A stretch of DNA of 10,405 bases from Hamiltosporidium magnivora (lineage: Eukaryota; Microsporidia; Dubosqiidae), in NCBI GenBank assembly GCA_004325065.1, contig PITI01000599.1, forward strand, positions 1 to 10,405, in the 5' to 3' direction. Position 1 is the first letter of the stretch. Each line of letters begins with the position of its first letter. This document shows positions 1 to 7,347 of the stretch, piece after piece. The position numbers and the translations under genes are program-made. The notes below the pieces were generated by a model that had not been told where the DNA came from, searched no databases, and was given only the letters and a program-made list of their open reading frames with translations.

Positions 1-90
1 TAAAATTTTAACACCATCTTCATCTCTCTTCGCTTGTTTTAAAGGGGGTGTTGGTTCTTGATGCATCTCTGCTCTCATAATAACATCCAT
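1..90 (-). CDS. 5' end of an unidentified protein gene, truncated by the window edge
   Basis: Reading leftwards from an ATG at 90-88, the minus strand is open for 30 codons to the window edge. The peptide starts MDVIMRAEMHQ, continues through a proline-containing stretch (EPTPP) and reaches a charged segment (KQAKRDEDG). Methionines at codons 5 and 9 are alternative starts. By count, 33 of 90 bases are G or C, clearly more than in the flanking DNA, and the residue mix is unlike the F/I/K/N/Y-rich chance frames nearby; both points favour real coding. No CCC motif precedes the ATG (the upstream bases read CACATTAAA). I do not recognise the family from 30 residues, and the rest lies outside the window. 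Confidence 0.5.
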   Translation of the reverse strand, partial: MDVIMRAEMHQEPTPPLKQAKRDEDGVKIL

Positions 91-2824
91 TTTAATGTGA
101 AATACAAATATTTCTCAAACTTGATTATATTTTGTTATATTTTCATTGTCGGATTGAAATTCGATATTCAAGGATAAAAATAATTATTTTATTTTCCCTG
201 AAAAATTAAAATTTTCCCTCGGACTTTTATTGAAAGTTCAATCAAATTTTACATTCTTCCCGGGTTTATATTCAGTATTATTTCACCAAAATATATAAAA
301 TCTAAGTTATGTTTATCCCTTACTACACTAGGAGATTTTATGAGGGTATTTTTTTTACTTTTATTTCAATTTATAATTTTAGGTTTTCCAGAATGTATCA
401 CTATCAATGTGTCGCTATTTTTATGCAAATATATGCTGCTTCGATGAAAGTATCAGTTTTCTCATATATTTTTAACATATTTTTGATGAAAAAAAAGGTG
501 TATATATTTGCTTATAATTGTAAGTTATGGCATTAATATTGCAAATACTCTTGAATACCTGGTTTTGCTCTGAAAAAATTTTGCTTTTTTTTATTTTCAA
601 ATAAATTTGGCTAGAATAAAATATAAATTTCCAATGTTTAAGTATTTTTAAAAAATTATAAAAAAAAACTCTTGGTTCTCCATCTAAAACATAAAAAATT
701 GTCATGGTTTAGCCAAGATTAATCCCAATCTTGATTTAAACTAAATGTTATCCGGGTATGGTTATATCTTGATGGCACCAAATATCGCATTATTTTAGAA
801 TTTTTTTACCTACTGTTTAGGTTTTTCTAAATCAATTTACTGTTCATCACTAATACCTGAACTTTGATAACAAAAACATACTTCAAAATATTTGGTTTCT
901 TGCATTGTTTCCTTGCATAATTTTATTTTGAAGTTGAAGTTTCTTTGATTCTTTTACGCATAGAGAAATCCAAGGTTTTAGTATTTATCGAATCGTTATC
1001 ATTTATGAGTTTAAATTTGGCTGTGAATAGTTAATTTAAATCTTAGTTGGATATGTTATATCCTTAATATTCCTTATTAATTTCGTTAGTTTGAGAAAAG
1101 AATTTGCATAGAAAGTTATAGATAAAATGTTTAGGATTTCTCTATTTGGACATGTAAATATTTTTTTAAAATTATATAAGCGCTCATGTAAATAAGTATA
1201 AAATGAAAGTATAGGAAGGAACATCAATGTAAAGTACACATTGGCCCAGGTTTTCCCCCTTTCTTCGAGCTCTATATTTCTTGCAAAAAAACAGTGGTAT
1301 AAAAAATTTTCTCGTGATTTTTTCATATACTAAATACATGTTTGGTTTATATATACTTAACAGGGATATTTGTAGAATCTTCTGCCATTTAATTCAGAAT
1401 ATTTCTAGCCTGGTGGTAATTTCCAAAGTGCATTAAAATAACTTTTATCTGGGTATTCTACATACGCTTATATCAAGATTAAATATTTTTTTCTTTTTTT
1501 GAAATATTAAACCTCGATTTATTGAATCTTGATAGATAGGTTTCCAGTATTTCATAATTTGAGCAAAGAATTGTAAATTTTAACATTTTTGCTATTTATT
1601 GGATTGGCGTAACATCAACTCTTTGGAAACTTTATTTTATACCTGAATTCTTAGTTTTTAATAAAATAAATTAGACGTTAAATTTTTAGAATTTGATTGA
1701 GTTAAGATATAATTTCAATGACAAAAAATGATTTTTTATGGCTTAATAAAATACATAATAATTTATATTAACAGAAAAAATATAAACATTATTTTAATTA
1801 CTCTAATTTTTAATTCTATAAAATTACTGTTAGTCAACAACACACAAAAAATGAATTTCTATGTGCGATTACATATTTAATTTCAAGAAAAGAAATATAT
1901 AAACACATACTTGATTGATATTTTAAGCTTTCAGTCAGAATAGAGGAATATATTTCGGCAATCTGTTGCAATGAAATATATAGCTTTGCTTCTTTATAAG
2001 TAACAACCAGTTTATCGATTACATTTTTTAAAAGAAAATACCAAATAAAAATGTTGCTCCTGAAATGTATAAGCATCGAATATAATATCCTAAATTTGGT
2101 AATATTGTATTTGATTAGACATATTCTCAATAAATGTAAAAAGAAAAAGGCCATAAAAGCTATCTTATAGAAAACAGAAGCATATAGATGAATCATAAAA
2201 GCAAAGAATTTTTTTAGTTTTTATAGTTTTCCGGAAAATGTTTCAAAAAAATATAATCTAATTGATCGAATTTTTTAAACGTAAACCTTATGGTTTTTAA
2301 AATATTTATAAAACCGTTTTGCAAGAATTTTAACGTAAATCATTTATTGATTCTTTAACATATATAAATGAAATCAAAAGATATATCGAGACCACAATAA
2401 ATGGAACATAAAACAAATACTTAAAGCATTACTGGTCGATGAATATATCAAGGGAATAATCATATAAGGCGATTTAAGCAATCCAAAACTTAAAATACTG
2501 TCTTTTTATTTTCTATCTTATTCATGTAACTTTTAAATAATCAATTATTTTTGTATATATTTTTAAATAATTAATGAATCATTTTAAAAATCATCTCTTA
2601 AAATTGAAGACATATTCTAATCGAATTTATTTTTCGTGTTTAATTCTATGAAATTTTACTTTTTTTCTAAAAAAACGTTTATTTTTTCTTTCTTCTATAA
2701 AAAAATTAAATTCTACATTTTACCTATGAATCATAAATTTTACATGTTTTTTTTCGTTGCTTAATTTTTTTTAAATCTACTAAAAATTTAAAACTAAAAT
2801 AAAAAAAATATATTCCGACCCTCA
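91..2824. other. Long AT-rich stretch without a recognisable gene
   Basis: About 2.7 kb between the left-edge gene and RPL22. I found no tRNA, rRNA, snRNA or known protein signature on either strand. The longest open frames are 309-536 (+, 75 codons), 472-705 (-, 77 codons), 1036-1326 (-, 96 codons) and 1834-2196 (-, 120 codons). Their predicted products are mostly F, I, L, Y, K, N and S, as AT-rich DNA gives by chance, and none shows a motif I know. The last two are long enough to be decayed or unknown genes. Local peculiarities are a 7-bp-stem hairpin at 714-733, two ATTTTCCCT copies near 190-220, a C-run around 1255 in an otherwise AT-rich area, and T-rich tracts in the last 200 bases before RPL22. 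Confidence 0.7.
2817..2824 (+). promoter_or_regulatory. CCC start-proximal motif of RPL22
   Basis: The sequence CCGACCCTCA runs directly into the RPL22 ATG, with the CCC at 2819-2821, three bases before the start. The preceding 50 bases are nearly all A and T, so the C cluster stands out. It matches the CCC/GGG-like motif described immediately upstream of microsporidian start codons. It marks 2825 as the start and implies a very short 5' leader. Confidence 0.7.
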
Positions 2825-3175
2825 ATGTCCACTATTGCTGCACCAAAACCTTTAAACAACTATGAAGTAGATTGTTCTAATCTTGTAAAAGACAACCTCC
2901 TCTCTGTTTCAGAGTTTTTAGAGTTCATGCAAGCCAATATGAAAATCAATAGAAAGACAAATAATTTAACCGAAAATATCTCTCTTTCTACATCTGGCGC
3001 ATCTCTAAAAATTGAAAACATTAGTGGTGTAAGAGTTAATAAAAGATACATCAAATATCTCAGTAATAAATTTCTTTACCAAAAACAGTTACGTGATTGG
3101 GTCAGAGTTGTTTCGGGTGGAAAAGAGTGTTATAAAATGGAATATTTTAATGTTGAAAAAGGAAAAGATGAATAA
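2825..3175 (+). CDS. RPL22: 60S ribosomal protein L22 (eL22)
   Basis: Encodes 116 residues, close to the usual eL22 length (about 120-130) with a shortened basic N-terminus. eL22 is a eukaryote-specific protein of the large ribosomal subunit that binds rRNA near the exit-tunnel side. I matched it from memory of the family: residues 13-36 (YEVDCSNLVKD then an aromatic/acidic helix) correspond to the conserved 'FTLDCTHPVED' opening. Residues 73-79 (KRYIKYL) and 89-96 (LRDWVRVV) are the hallmark core, followed by the K-E-x-Y-x-x-x-Y-F segment at 100-108. The acidic tail of animal eL22 is reduced to EKGKDE. The frame is intact with no intron, and the ATG is fixed by the CCC motif. RCL1 follows on the same strand 226 bases after the stop. 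An AATTAAA lies at the stop (3174-3180), followed by an unusual run of six C at about 3183-3188. Confidence 0.95.
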   Translation: MSTIAAPKPLNNYEVDCSNLVKDNLLSVSEFLEFMQANMKINRKTNNLTENISLSTSGASLKIENISGVRVNKRYIKYLSNKFLYQKQLRDWVRVVSGGKECYKMEYFNVEKGKDE

Positions 3176-3401
3176 TTAAAGAACCCCCCTATTTTTATTT
3201 AAAAATTCCATTTTTTATTTTAATTTCAAATCCATATTTTTGTACTCTTTCGCTTTCCAATTTTTTTTATTTATTCTTTCTTGTAGTTTTTTAAGTTATT
3301 TTCTCCTTTGTTTTGCCGTTCGTTTATTCTTAAACAAATAATTTCCTTTCTTTCCTTTTTATTTGGTATTTCTTGTTTGTTTACCATACCAACCCATAGA
3401 A
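3176..3401 (+). promoter_or_regulatory. Pyrimidine-rich spacer and presumed promoter of RCL1
   Basis: The 226 bases between the RPL22 stop and the RCL1 ATG are strongly T- and C-biased on the plus strand (for example TTTCCTTTCTTTCC near 3340-3358). They start with a C6 run just after the RPL22 stop. This skew differs from the A-rich spacers elsewhere and is probably the RCL1 promoter/leader plus the RPL22 3' end. No discrete TATA element can be singled out in such AT-rich DNA. Confidence 0.35.
3391..3401 (+). promoter_or_regulatory. CCC start-proximal motif of RCL1
   Basis: AACCCATAGAA directly precedes the ATG at 3402, with CCC at 3393-3395, six bases upstream. It is the same kind of signal as at RPL22 and TRM8. 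It supports the ATG at 3402 over the TTG at 3363, which is in the same open frame and 13 codons further upstream. Confidence 0.6.
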
Positions 3402-4424
3402 ATGATTCTATTAGAACAACCAAATGATAATATTTTCTCTTTTATTTTAGTTTACGGTATTATTTCAAAAAAGACGATAAAAATAGAAAAATTTAAAAAG
3501 AATAATTTTATAACTTCCTTTCTAAATTTAATAGAAAAAATCACAGTAAATACAAAATATGAAATAAAAGAAAATTTTGTATTTTATCCGGGTGATATTT
3601 ATGGGGGTAAACATATACATGATTGTCTTGTTTACAATATTTCAATTTATATTATTCCTTTACTTATATTGGCACCTTTTACTAAGAAAGAGATGCAAAT
3701 TACATTTACTGGAATAACAAATAACCGACAGACCAGTATTGATATGATAAGATTGGCATATCTAAAAGTATTAAAAGATTTTGGTGTGGAAAATATTGAA
3801 ATAAAAATTTTGAAGAGGGGATTTGAGCCCGAAGGAAAAGGAGAGGTATTTTTTAGGTGTGGAAACGTAGAATTTTTAAATAATATTGAAAAATCGAGGG
3901 AAGAAAAATTAATTAAAATACGTGGAATGGTGGTCGGTTCAAAAATAAATTCGTCAATTCCACATTCACTTATAGAATTAATAAAAGATGGAGTCACGAA
4001 TTTTACAGAAAATGTAAAAGTATACACGGATTTACGAACTTCTACAAGTAGTGGACCTTCCCCTGGATATCAATTAATTTTATATGCTGAAGGCAAAAAA
4101 ACGTTTTATTTTTCCGAAGAATTAGGAGATGAAAGACTTTGTAGTTCTCTAGTTACAAAGGCTATCGGTGATTTAATAAAATCTATAAAAAATAGTGAAT
4201 CTTATGACGTGAAGGTGTTACCTTTGGTATTCACTTTTCTTGCACTTACATCTCACAATGTGAGTGAAATAAGAATAAGAAAAATAGGAGAAGATTGTAA
4301 AATTATTTTAAATTATTTAAAAATATTCTTTTCATATCGATATTCGTTTAAAAGAGAAGAAAAAAACAAAATAATAAATTCCTTTGGAAACGGTTATCGA
4401 AATATTTATAGAACCATAAAATAA
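3402..4424 (+). CDS. RCL1: Rcl1-like protein (RNA 3'-phosphate cyclase-like, 18S rRNA processing)
   Basis: 340 residues from the ATG at 3402; yeast Rcl1 has 367. The open frame extends to a TTG at 3363, but ATG is the expected eukaryotic start and has a CCC motif in front. Rcl1 is a nucleolar U3 processome factor that works with the GTPase Bms1 in early pre-rRNA cleavage for the 40S subunit. The family signature is clear: FYPGDIYGGKHIHDC (61-75), LAPF then TFTGITN (90-107), IDMIRLAYLKVLKDFGVE (113-130), KRGFEPEGKGEVFFRC (138-153), IRGM (173-176), YTD (208-210), SGPSPGYQLILYAE (217-230) and a closing FGNGYRNIYRTIK equivalent to the Rcl1 C-terminus. The histidine-centred active site of true RtcA cyclases is not evident, as usual for Rcl1. 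The N-terminal 'GLRDFE'-type segment is reduced. The stop codon lies inside AATAAA. It is convergent with the CDF transporter gene, with 226 bases between their stops. Confidence 0.92.
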   Translation: MILLEQPNDNIFSFILVYGIISKKTIKIEKFKKNNFITSFLNLIEKITVNTKYEIKENFVFYPGDIYGGKHIHDCLVYNISIYIIPLLILAPFTKKEMQITFTGITNNRQTSIDMIRLAYLKVLKDFGVENIEIKILKRGFEPEGKGEVFFRCGNVEFLNNIEKSREEKLIKIRGMVVGSKINSSIPHSLIELIKDGVTNFTENVKVYTDLRTSTSSGPSPGYQLILYAEGKKTFYFSEELGDERLCSSLVTKAIGDLIKSIKNSESYDVKVLPLVFTFLALTSHNVSEIRIRKIGEDCKIILNYLKIFFSYRYSFKREEKNKIINSFGNGYRNIYRTIK

Positions 4425-4425
4425 A
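4420..4425 (+). terminator. AATAAA overlapping the RCL1 stop codon
   Basis: The RCL1 stop TAA (4422-4424) sits within AATAAA. As a poly(A) signal it would give a 3' untranslated region of only some tens of bases, a compact arrangement known in microsporidia. AT-richness makes AATAAA common by chance, so its use is inferred. Confidence 0.4.
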
Positions 4426-4644
4426 TAATTTAGAGTTAAATTAAATCTATTTTGTTAAAAATTTTCTTGGAATTAAAAATATTTTGATTTTCTTTTTTAA
4501 GTATTAAAATTATTTTATTTAAAGCGAGATCATCTTTTATATCTTAATTTTCATTTCTACATTTATATATCATTTGTATAAATTTAAAGAAATATTTTAT
4601 AAGAATTAAGGAAACAATTTAGAAAAATAATTAAAACTTAAACT

Positions 4645-4650
4645 TTTATT
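4645..4650 (-). terminator. AATAAA adjoining the CDF transporter stop codon
   Basis: On the minus strand the transporter's TAA (4653-4651) is followed immediately by AATAAA. The position agrees with the stop-overlapping signals at RCL1, the kinase and TRM8. The RCL1 and transporter 3' ends face each other across about 220 bases of A/T. Confidence 0.4.
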
Positions 4651-5652
4651 TTATATTTGACTTTCATAGAATTTTAAATTTTGTGGTGAAAAAATTGTTG
4701 TACCTCCGATAGAAAAAACTGTTGGGTTAATTCGTGTATTTTGTGTTTCAAATTGTACAGTGGAGAAATCAAATCCATATACATCTTTGAGAAGTGACTT
4801 TATCTTTTTAAGAAGTGAATCGTATTGCCACGGAAGAATTTCTGAAACAAAAATATGACAAGTAATAGATTTTATATTTGTGGAAATAGACCAGCAATGT
4901 AAATCTATTATTTCGTGTACATTTTCCAGAGAAAGAATGTCGCGTTTCAAATCTTCTATTTTGACATCTTTTGGTGTTGTTTCTAATAAAATAAGCAGTG
5001 CATCTTTTATGATCAATCCAGTAGTTGACAAAACTAAAATAGAAAAAATCATTGTGCAGAATACATCTACAATATGAAAATTTGGATATAAAACCGTTAT
5101 AATGCTTGCAAGAATAACTCCAATAGATTGTATCATGTCACCTATGACGTGGACATAAGCAGCACGAATATTAAGATTTCTGTGATACGAATTTTCCGCC
5201 GTATTTTTTTCGTGAAGAAAATACACGCAAAAAATATTTACGAAAAATCCGATGACAGAAATAAAAAAAAATATTTTTCCGTTAATTTTTGGTGGATTGA
5301 CATATCGATTATATGATTCGATTATCAAATAACCGGTGGTGCCCCATATAAATAAGATTGAAAATAAAGCACCGAGTATTTCCATACGATAGTAACCAAA
5401 CGAAAATGTAGAATTTGGTGTTTTTTTAGTCCATTTTAGTGCCATTAAACTTACTAGAAAGCCCAAAATGTCTACAAATAAATGCATTGAATCTGCCAAA
5501 AGTGAAAGACTGTTTGTATACCAGTGCCCCCATATTTCCAAACTCATAAATAGAAGTACGACCGTTAGAACTTTAATCAGTTTCTTTATATCAGAATTTG
5601 TTCTACAAGCAGTTTTATCTGTCGTTGGTGTGCATATATTTTTACAAAACAT
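4651..5652 (-). CDS. Cation diffusion facilitator, probable zinc transporter (ZnT/Zrc1/Cot1-like)
   Basis: 333 residues with six predicted membrane helices (about 25-42, 47-72, 92-113, 126-147, 163-188, 194-218) and a cytosolic C-terminal domain (about 226-305). CDF proteins export Zn2+ from the cytosol, into organelles or out of the cell, by proton antiport. The metal site is complete: helix 2 has LLADSMHLFVD with H57 and D61, and helix 5 has AAYVHVIGD with H168 and D172. This two-His two-Asp set is typical of zinc-selective members. Other family marks are E39 in helix 1, FGYYRMEILGAL (85-96), LLETTPKD (222-229) and IIDLHCWSIS (248-257). The loop between helices 4 and 5 is short and lacks the histidine-rich stretch of yeast Zrc1 and human ZnT1. 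No CCC motif precedes the ATG, whose upstream DNA is A/T-only. The substrate is inferred from the HD-HD site. Confidence 0.92.
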   Translation of the reverse strand: MFCKNICTPTTDKTACRTNSDIKKLIKVLTVVLLFMSLEIWGHWYTNSLSLLADSMHLFVDILGFLVSLMALKWTKKTPNSTFSFGYYRMEILGALFSILFIWGTTGYLIIESYNRYVNPPKINGKIFFFISVIGFFVNIFCVYFLHEKNTAENSYHRNLNIRAAYVHVIGDMIQSIGVILASIITVLYPNFHIVDVFCTMIFSILVLSTTGLIIKDALLILLETTPKDVKIEDLKRDILSLENVHEIIDLHCWSISTNIKSITCHIFVSEILPWQYDSLLKKIKSLLKDVYGFDFSTVQFETQNTRINPTVFSIGGTTIFSPQNLKFYESQI

Positions 5653-6067
5653 TTATTTTTAAATTTTCTGTTGAATATAATTTTACTTTAAAACAATGTT
5701 TTATCATTTGTTTCATAATTTATCAATTTTTCTATTTTTTATTAATTTATTGGTTTAAAAATTTTTATATTCAAGTTTATTTTACAAAAGAATTAAATTA
5801 AATAAAAACATTTAAATTTTTGTTTCAAGAGTCGGAATACAAATCTTAGAATAATATTAAAATTATATAAATTTGAAGATTTTATTTAAGGATTTTTATG
5901 TTCAAGTGAACTGTGGTAGAACCTAGAAAGATATTAAAATTATATAAATTTGAAGATTTTATTTAAGGATTTTTATGTTCAAGTCAACTGTGGTAGAACC
6001 TAGAAAGATATTAAAATTATATAAAAGTACAACGTTTAAAATTTTAAATTATCTCTCTATTATAAGT
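5653..6067. other. Spacer between transporter and kinase genes, with a tandem repeat
   Basis: 415 bases upstream of the transporter ATG and downstream of the kinase stop, both genes being on the minus strand. The part nearest the transporter (5653-5820) is plain A/T with no CCC or GGG near the start codon. The middle is occupied by the 77-bp tandem repeat listed separately. No gene was seen; a 67-codon plus-strand frame (5598-5801) overlaps the transporter's 5' end and is a low-complexity F/I/Y/L product, taken as chance. Confidence 0.6.
5854..6025. repeat. 77-bp direct tandem repeat, two full copies plus a partial third
   Basis: Copy 1 starts at 5854 (ATATTAAAATTATATAAA), copy 2 at 5931 and an 18-base partial copy at 6008, giving a period of exactly 77. 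The two full copies differ at one base only: G at 5908 against C at 5985. A weakly similar stretch precedes copy 1 (about 5841-5853), perhaps an older, degraded unit. Each unit ends with a comparatively GC-rich core, CTGTGGTAGAACCTAG, in otherwise A/T sequence. In copy 1 GTTCAAGTGAAC (5900-5911) has 5-base inverted arms, and the single difference disrupts one arm in copy 2. Near-identity points to recent duplication or gene-conversion-like upkeep. 77 is not a multiple of three, so it is not a coding repeat. Confidence 0.95.
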
Positions 6068-6072
6068 TTATT
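6067..6072 (-). terminator. AATAAA overlapping the kinase stop codon
   Basis: On the minus strand the kinase stop TAA (6070-6068) lies inside AATAAA. This matches the arrangement at RCL1 and TRM8 and suggests a very short 3' untranslated region ending before or within the adjacent repeat. Confidence 0.4.
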
Positions 6073-6970
6073 TTACAGATTGTGTATCTCTAATCCTTCT
6101 TTCTTCCATCTCTTTAATTTTTTTTTCCAAGCTACAAATTTTAAGTTCTTTTAATTTTAAATCAACCAAAGTTAAAAAATATTTAATTTTTTCATCCGAA
6201 AGAAGGGAATAAGATTTTATTCGATTATTCTTTTGTAAACATTCTAATATTAAACTTTGTAGTTTTTTATCTGAACAGTTGGGTATAAAAGTTATTGGCT
6301 TGTCTAATATTAACTCTAATAATTCTTTTCTTGTATTTGAAAGAAATGGTTTTTTAAAACATATCATTTCATACATACAAACACCCAAACTCCATACATC
6401 GACTGATGAATTATATTTAATTCTTTTTATTATTTCAGGTGCCATATAGTATGGAGTTCCTACTAAACTCTCATCAAAAAAAAATTCATCGGTAAGAAGT
6501 TTAGTTGATAAACTAAAATCACAGATTTTAAATTCTATAATTTCTTCATTGTTTAAAAAGTTTTGATTTACTAAAATATTTGATGGTTTGATATCTCGAT
6601 GAATAATATTATTTTTGTGTAAAAAATTTAATCCATCTGTAATTTGAGCGAATACAGACCATATTAAATCATAAGGAATATTACATTCACTTTGTTTATA
6701 AAATCTTATAAATGTTGATAAGTTACCATAATTGGAATATTCTAATATTATAAAAACGTACGGCTCTTTAATAATTGCATCTAAAAGTTTAATAATTCGT
6801 TTGTGACTTAATTTAGATAAAATATTTATTTCTTTAATAGCGTATTTCTTATGTTTGAAGCCTACAGATTTACATACGACATATTTGTTTTTATAACCTT
6901 CTGATTCTAGCAAATATACAGTTCCGTGTGTTCCTCTACCGATTTTCTCTAAAAATCTATAATTTTCCAT
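6068..6970 (-). CDS. KIN3: NIMA/Kin3-family serine/threonine protein kinase with a DFS in place of DFG
   Basis: 300 residues: a complete kinase domain (about 4-265) and a short C-terminal helix (about 268-292) rich in K, E and L that could form a coiled coil, as after NIMA-family catalytic domains. Catalytic elements: glycine loop IGRGTHGTV (10-18), ATP lysine K34 in VVCK, helix-C glutamate probably E47, IIHRDIKPSNIL (122-133) with D126, K128 and N131, VGTPYYMAPE (170-179) and DVWSLG (191-196). The metal-binding motif reads DFS (151-153), so the glycine is replaced while the aspartate is kept. Family placement rests on VGTPYYMAPE with the SVDVWSLG helix and on FIRFYKQ followed by IPYDLIWSVFAQ, which resembles yeast Kin3. 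NIMA-family kinases act in mitosis and related control; its targets here are unknown. No CCC motif precedes the ATG. It diverges from TRM8. Confidence 0.8.
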   Translation of the reverse strand: MENYRFLEKIGRGTHGTVYLLESEGYKNKYVVCKSVGFKHKKYAIKEINILSKLSHKRIIKLLDAIIKEPYVFIILEYSNYGNLSTFIRFYKQSECNIPYDLIWSVFAQITDGLNFLHKNNIIHRDIKPSNILVNQNFLNNEEIIEFKICDFSLSTKLLTDEFFFDESLVGTPYYMAPEIIKRIKYNSSVDVWSLGVCMYEMICFKKPFLSNTRKELLELILDKPITFIPNCSDKKLQSLILECLQKNNRIKSYSLLSDEKIKYFLTLVDLKLKELKICSLEKKIKEMEERRIRDTQSVK

Positions 6971-6977
6971 TTCGCAT
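6957..6977 (-). other. Short upstream frame overlapping the kinase start
   Basis: On the minus strand an ATG at 6977-6975 lies seven bases before the kinase ATG in another frame. It opens a six-codon frame ending in TAG (6959-6957), past the kinase start. If the transcript begins upstream of it, scanning ribosomes would meet this ATG first. If the leader is only a few bases long, as is common in microsporidia, it would be irrelevant. Confidence 0.3.
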
Positions 6978-7010
6978 AAAAAATGATTTTTATAAAAAGT
7001 TTTTGTCGGT

Positions 7011-7060
7011 TTTTTTTTTTGTTTAAAATATTTTTTTTTTGTTTAAAATATTTTTTTTTT
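7011..7060. repeat. 20-bp T-tract tandem repeat, 2.5 copies
   Basis: Ten T, GTTTAAAATA, ten T, GTTTAAAATA, ten T: a perfect 20-base period. The repeat lies about 40-90 bases upstream of the kinase ATG and reads as A-tracts on the kinase's coding strand. Homopolymers of this kind slip easily and also exclude nucleosomes, so it may be a mutational microsatellite, a promoter element, or both. Reported homopolymer lengths also depend on sequencing accuracy. Confidence 0.9.
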
Positions 7061-7347
7061 AAATTTTAAAAAAATTAAAAACAATGAATTCAAAGCAAGA
7101 ATAAAACTTTTGTTAAATAATTTAACTTTAAAGAGAAACGAAATTTATTTTTTTACAAATATTCTTCTTAAAAAATGACAGAAATAATGAATAAAATTTT
7201 TATATTTTTACATGATTAAAACAGAATGCCATTTCTTAAGATTTAAGACTCTAATTTTAACTTGATTCATTGTAACGATTCTAACATATTTTTTTGTATA
7301 TAAAGATGTGTTATATCTTCTATAATGACGTAAATCTAAAAATATAA

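Noticed and set aside
309..705. Two overlapping 75-77-codon frames on opposite strands
   Set aside because: Low-complexity F/I/Y/K products, mutual overlap and no start or end signals; expected in AT-rich DNA.
714..733. Hairpin CAAGATT-AATCCC-AATCTTG as terminator or structured RNA
   Set aside because: A 7-bp stem is expected by chance several times in 10 kb of AT-rich DNA, nothing next to it needs a terminator, and no T-run follows immediately.
2227..2238. Perfect 12-base palindrome TTTTCCGGAAAA as a protein-binding site
   Set aside because: Palindromes of this length are expected by chance in a window this size, it is single, and it is not near a supported gene start.
2860..3054. 64-codon minus-strand frame inside RPL22
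   Set aside because: Lies wholly on the opposite strand of a well-supported gene; shadow frame with no motif.
3647..4027. 126-codon minus-strand frame inside RCL1
   Set aside because: Opposite-strand shadow of RCL1; its serine/phenylalanine-rich product simply reflects the K/E-rich codons on the coding strand.
5598..5801. 67-codon plus-strand frame over the transporter 5' end
   Set aside because: Product is almost only F, I, Y, L and K, overlaps a supported gene antisense, and has no start signal.
5911..5930. GC-rich core of the 77-bp repeat as part of a tRNA or tRNA-like element
   Set aside because: No B-box (GGTTCRANNCC) or cloverleaf pairing can be drawn around CTGTGGTAGAACCTAG in either orientation.
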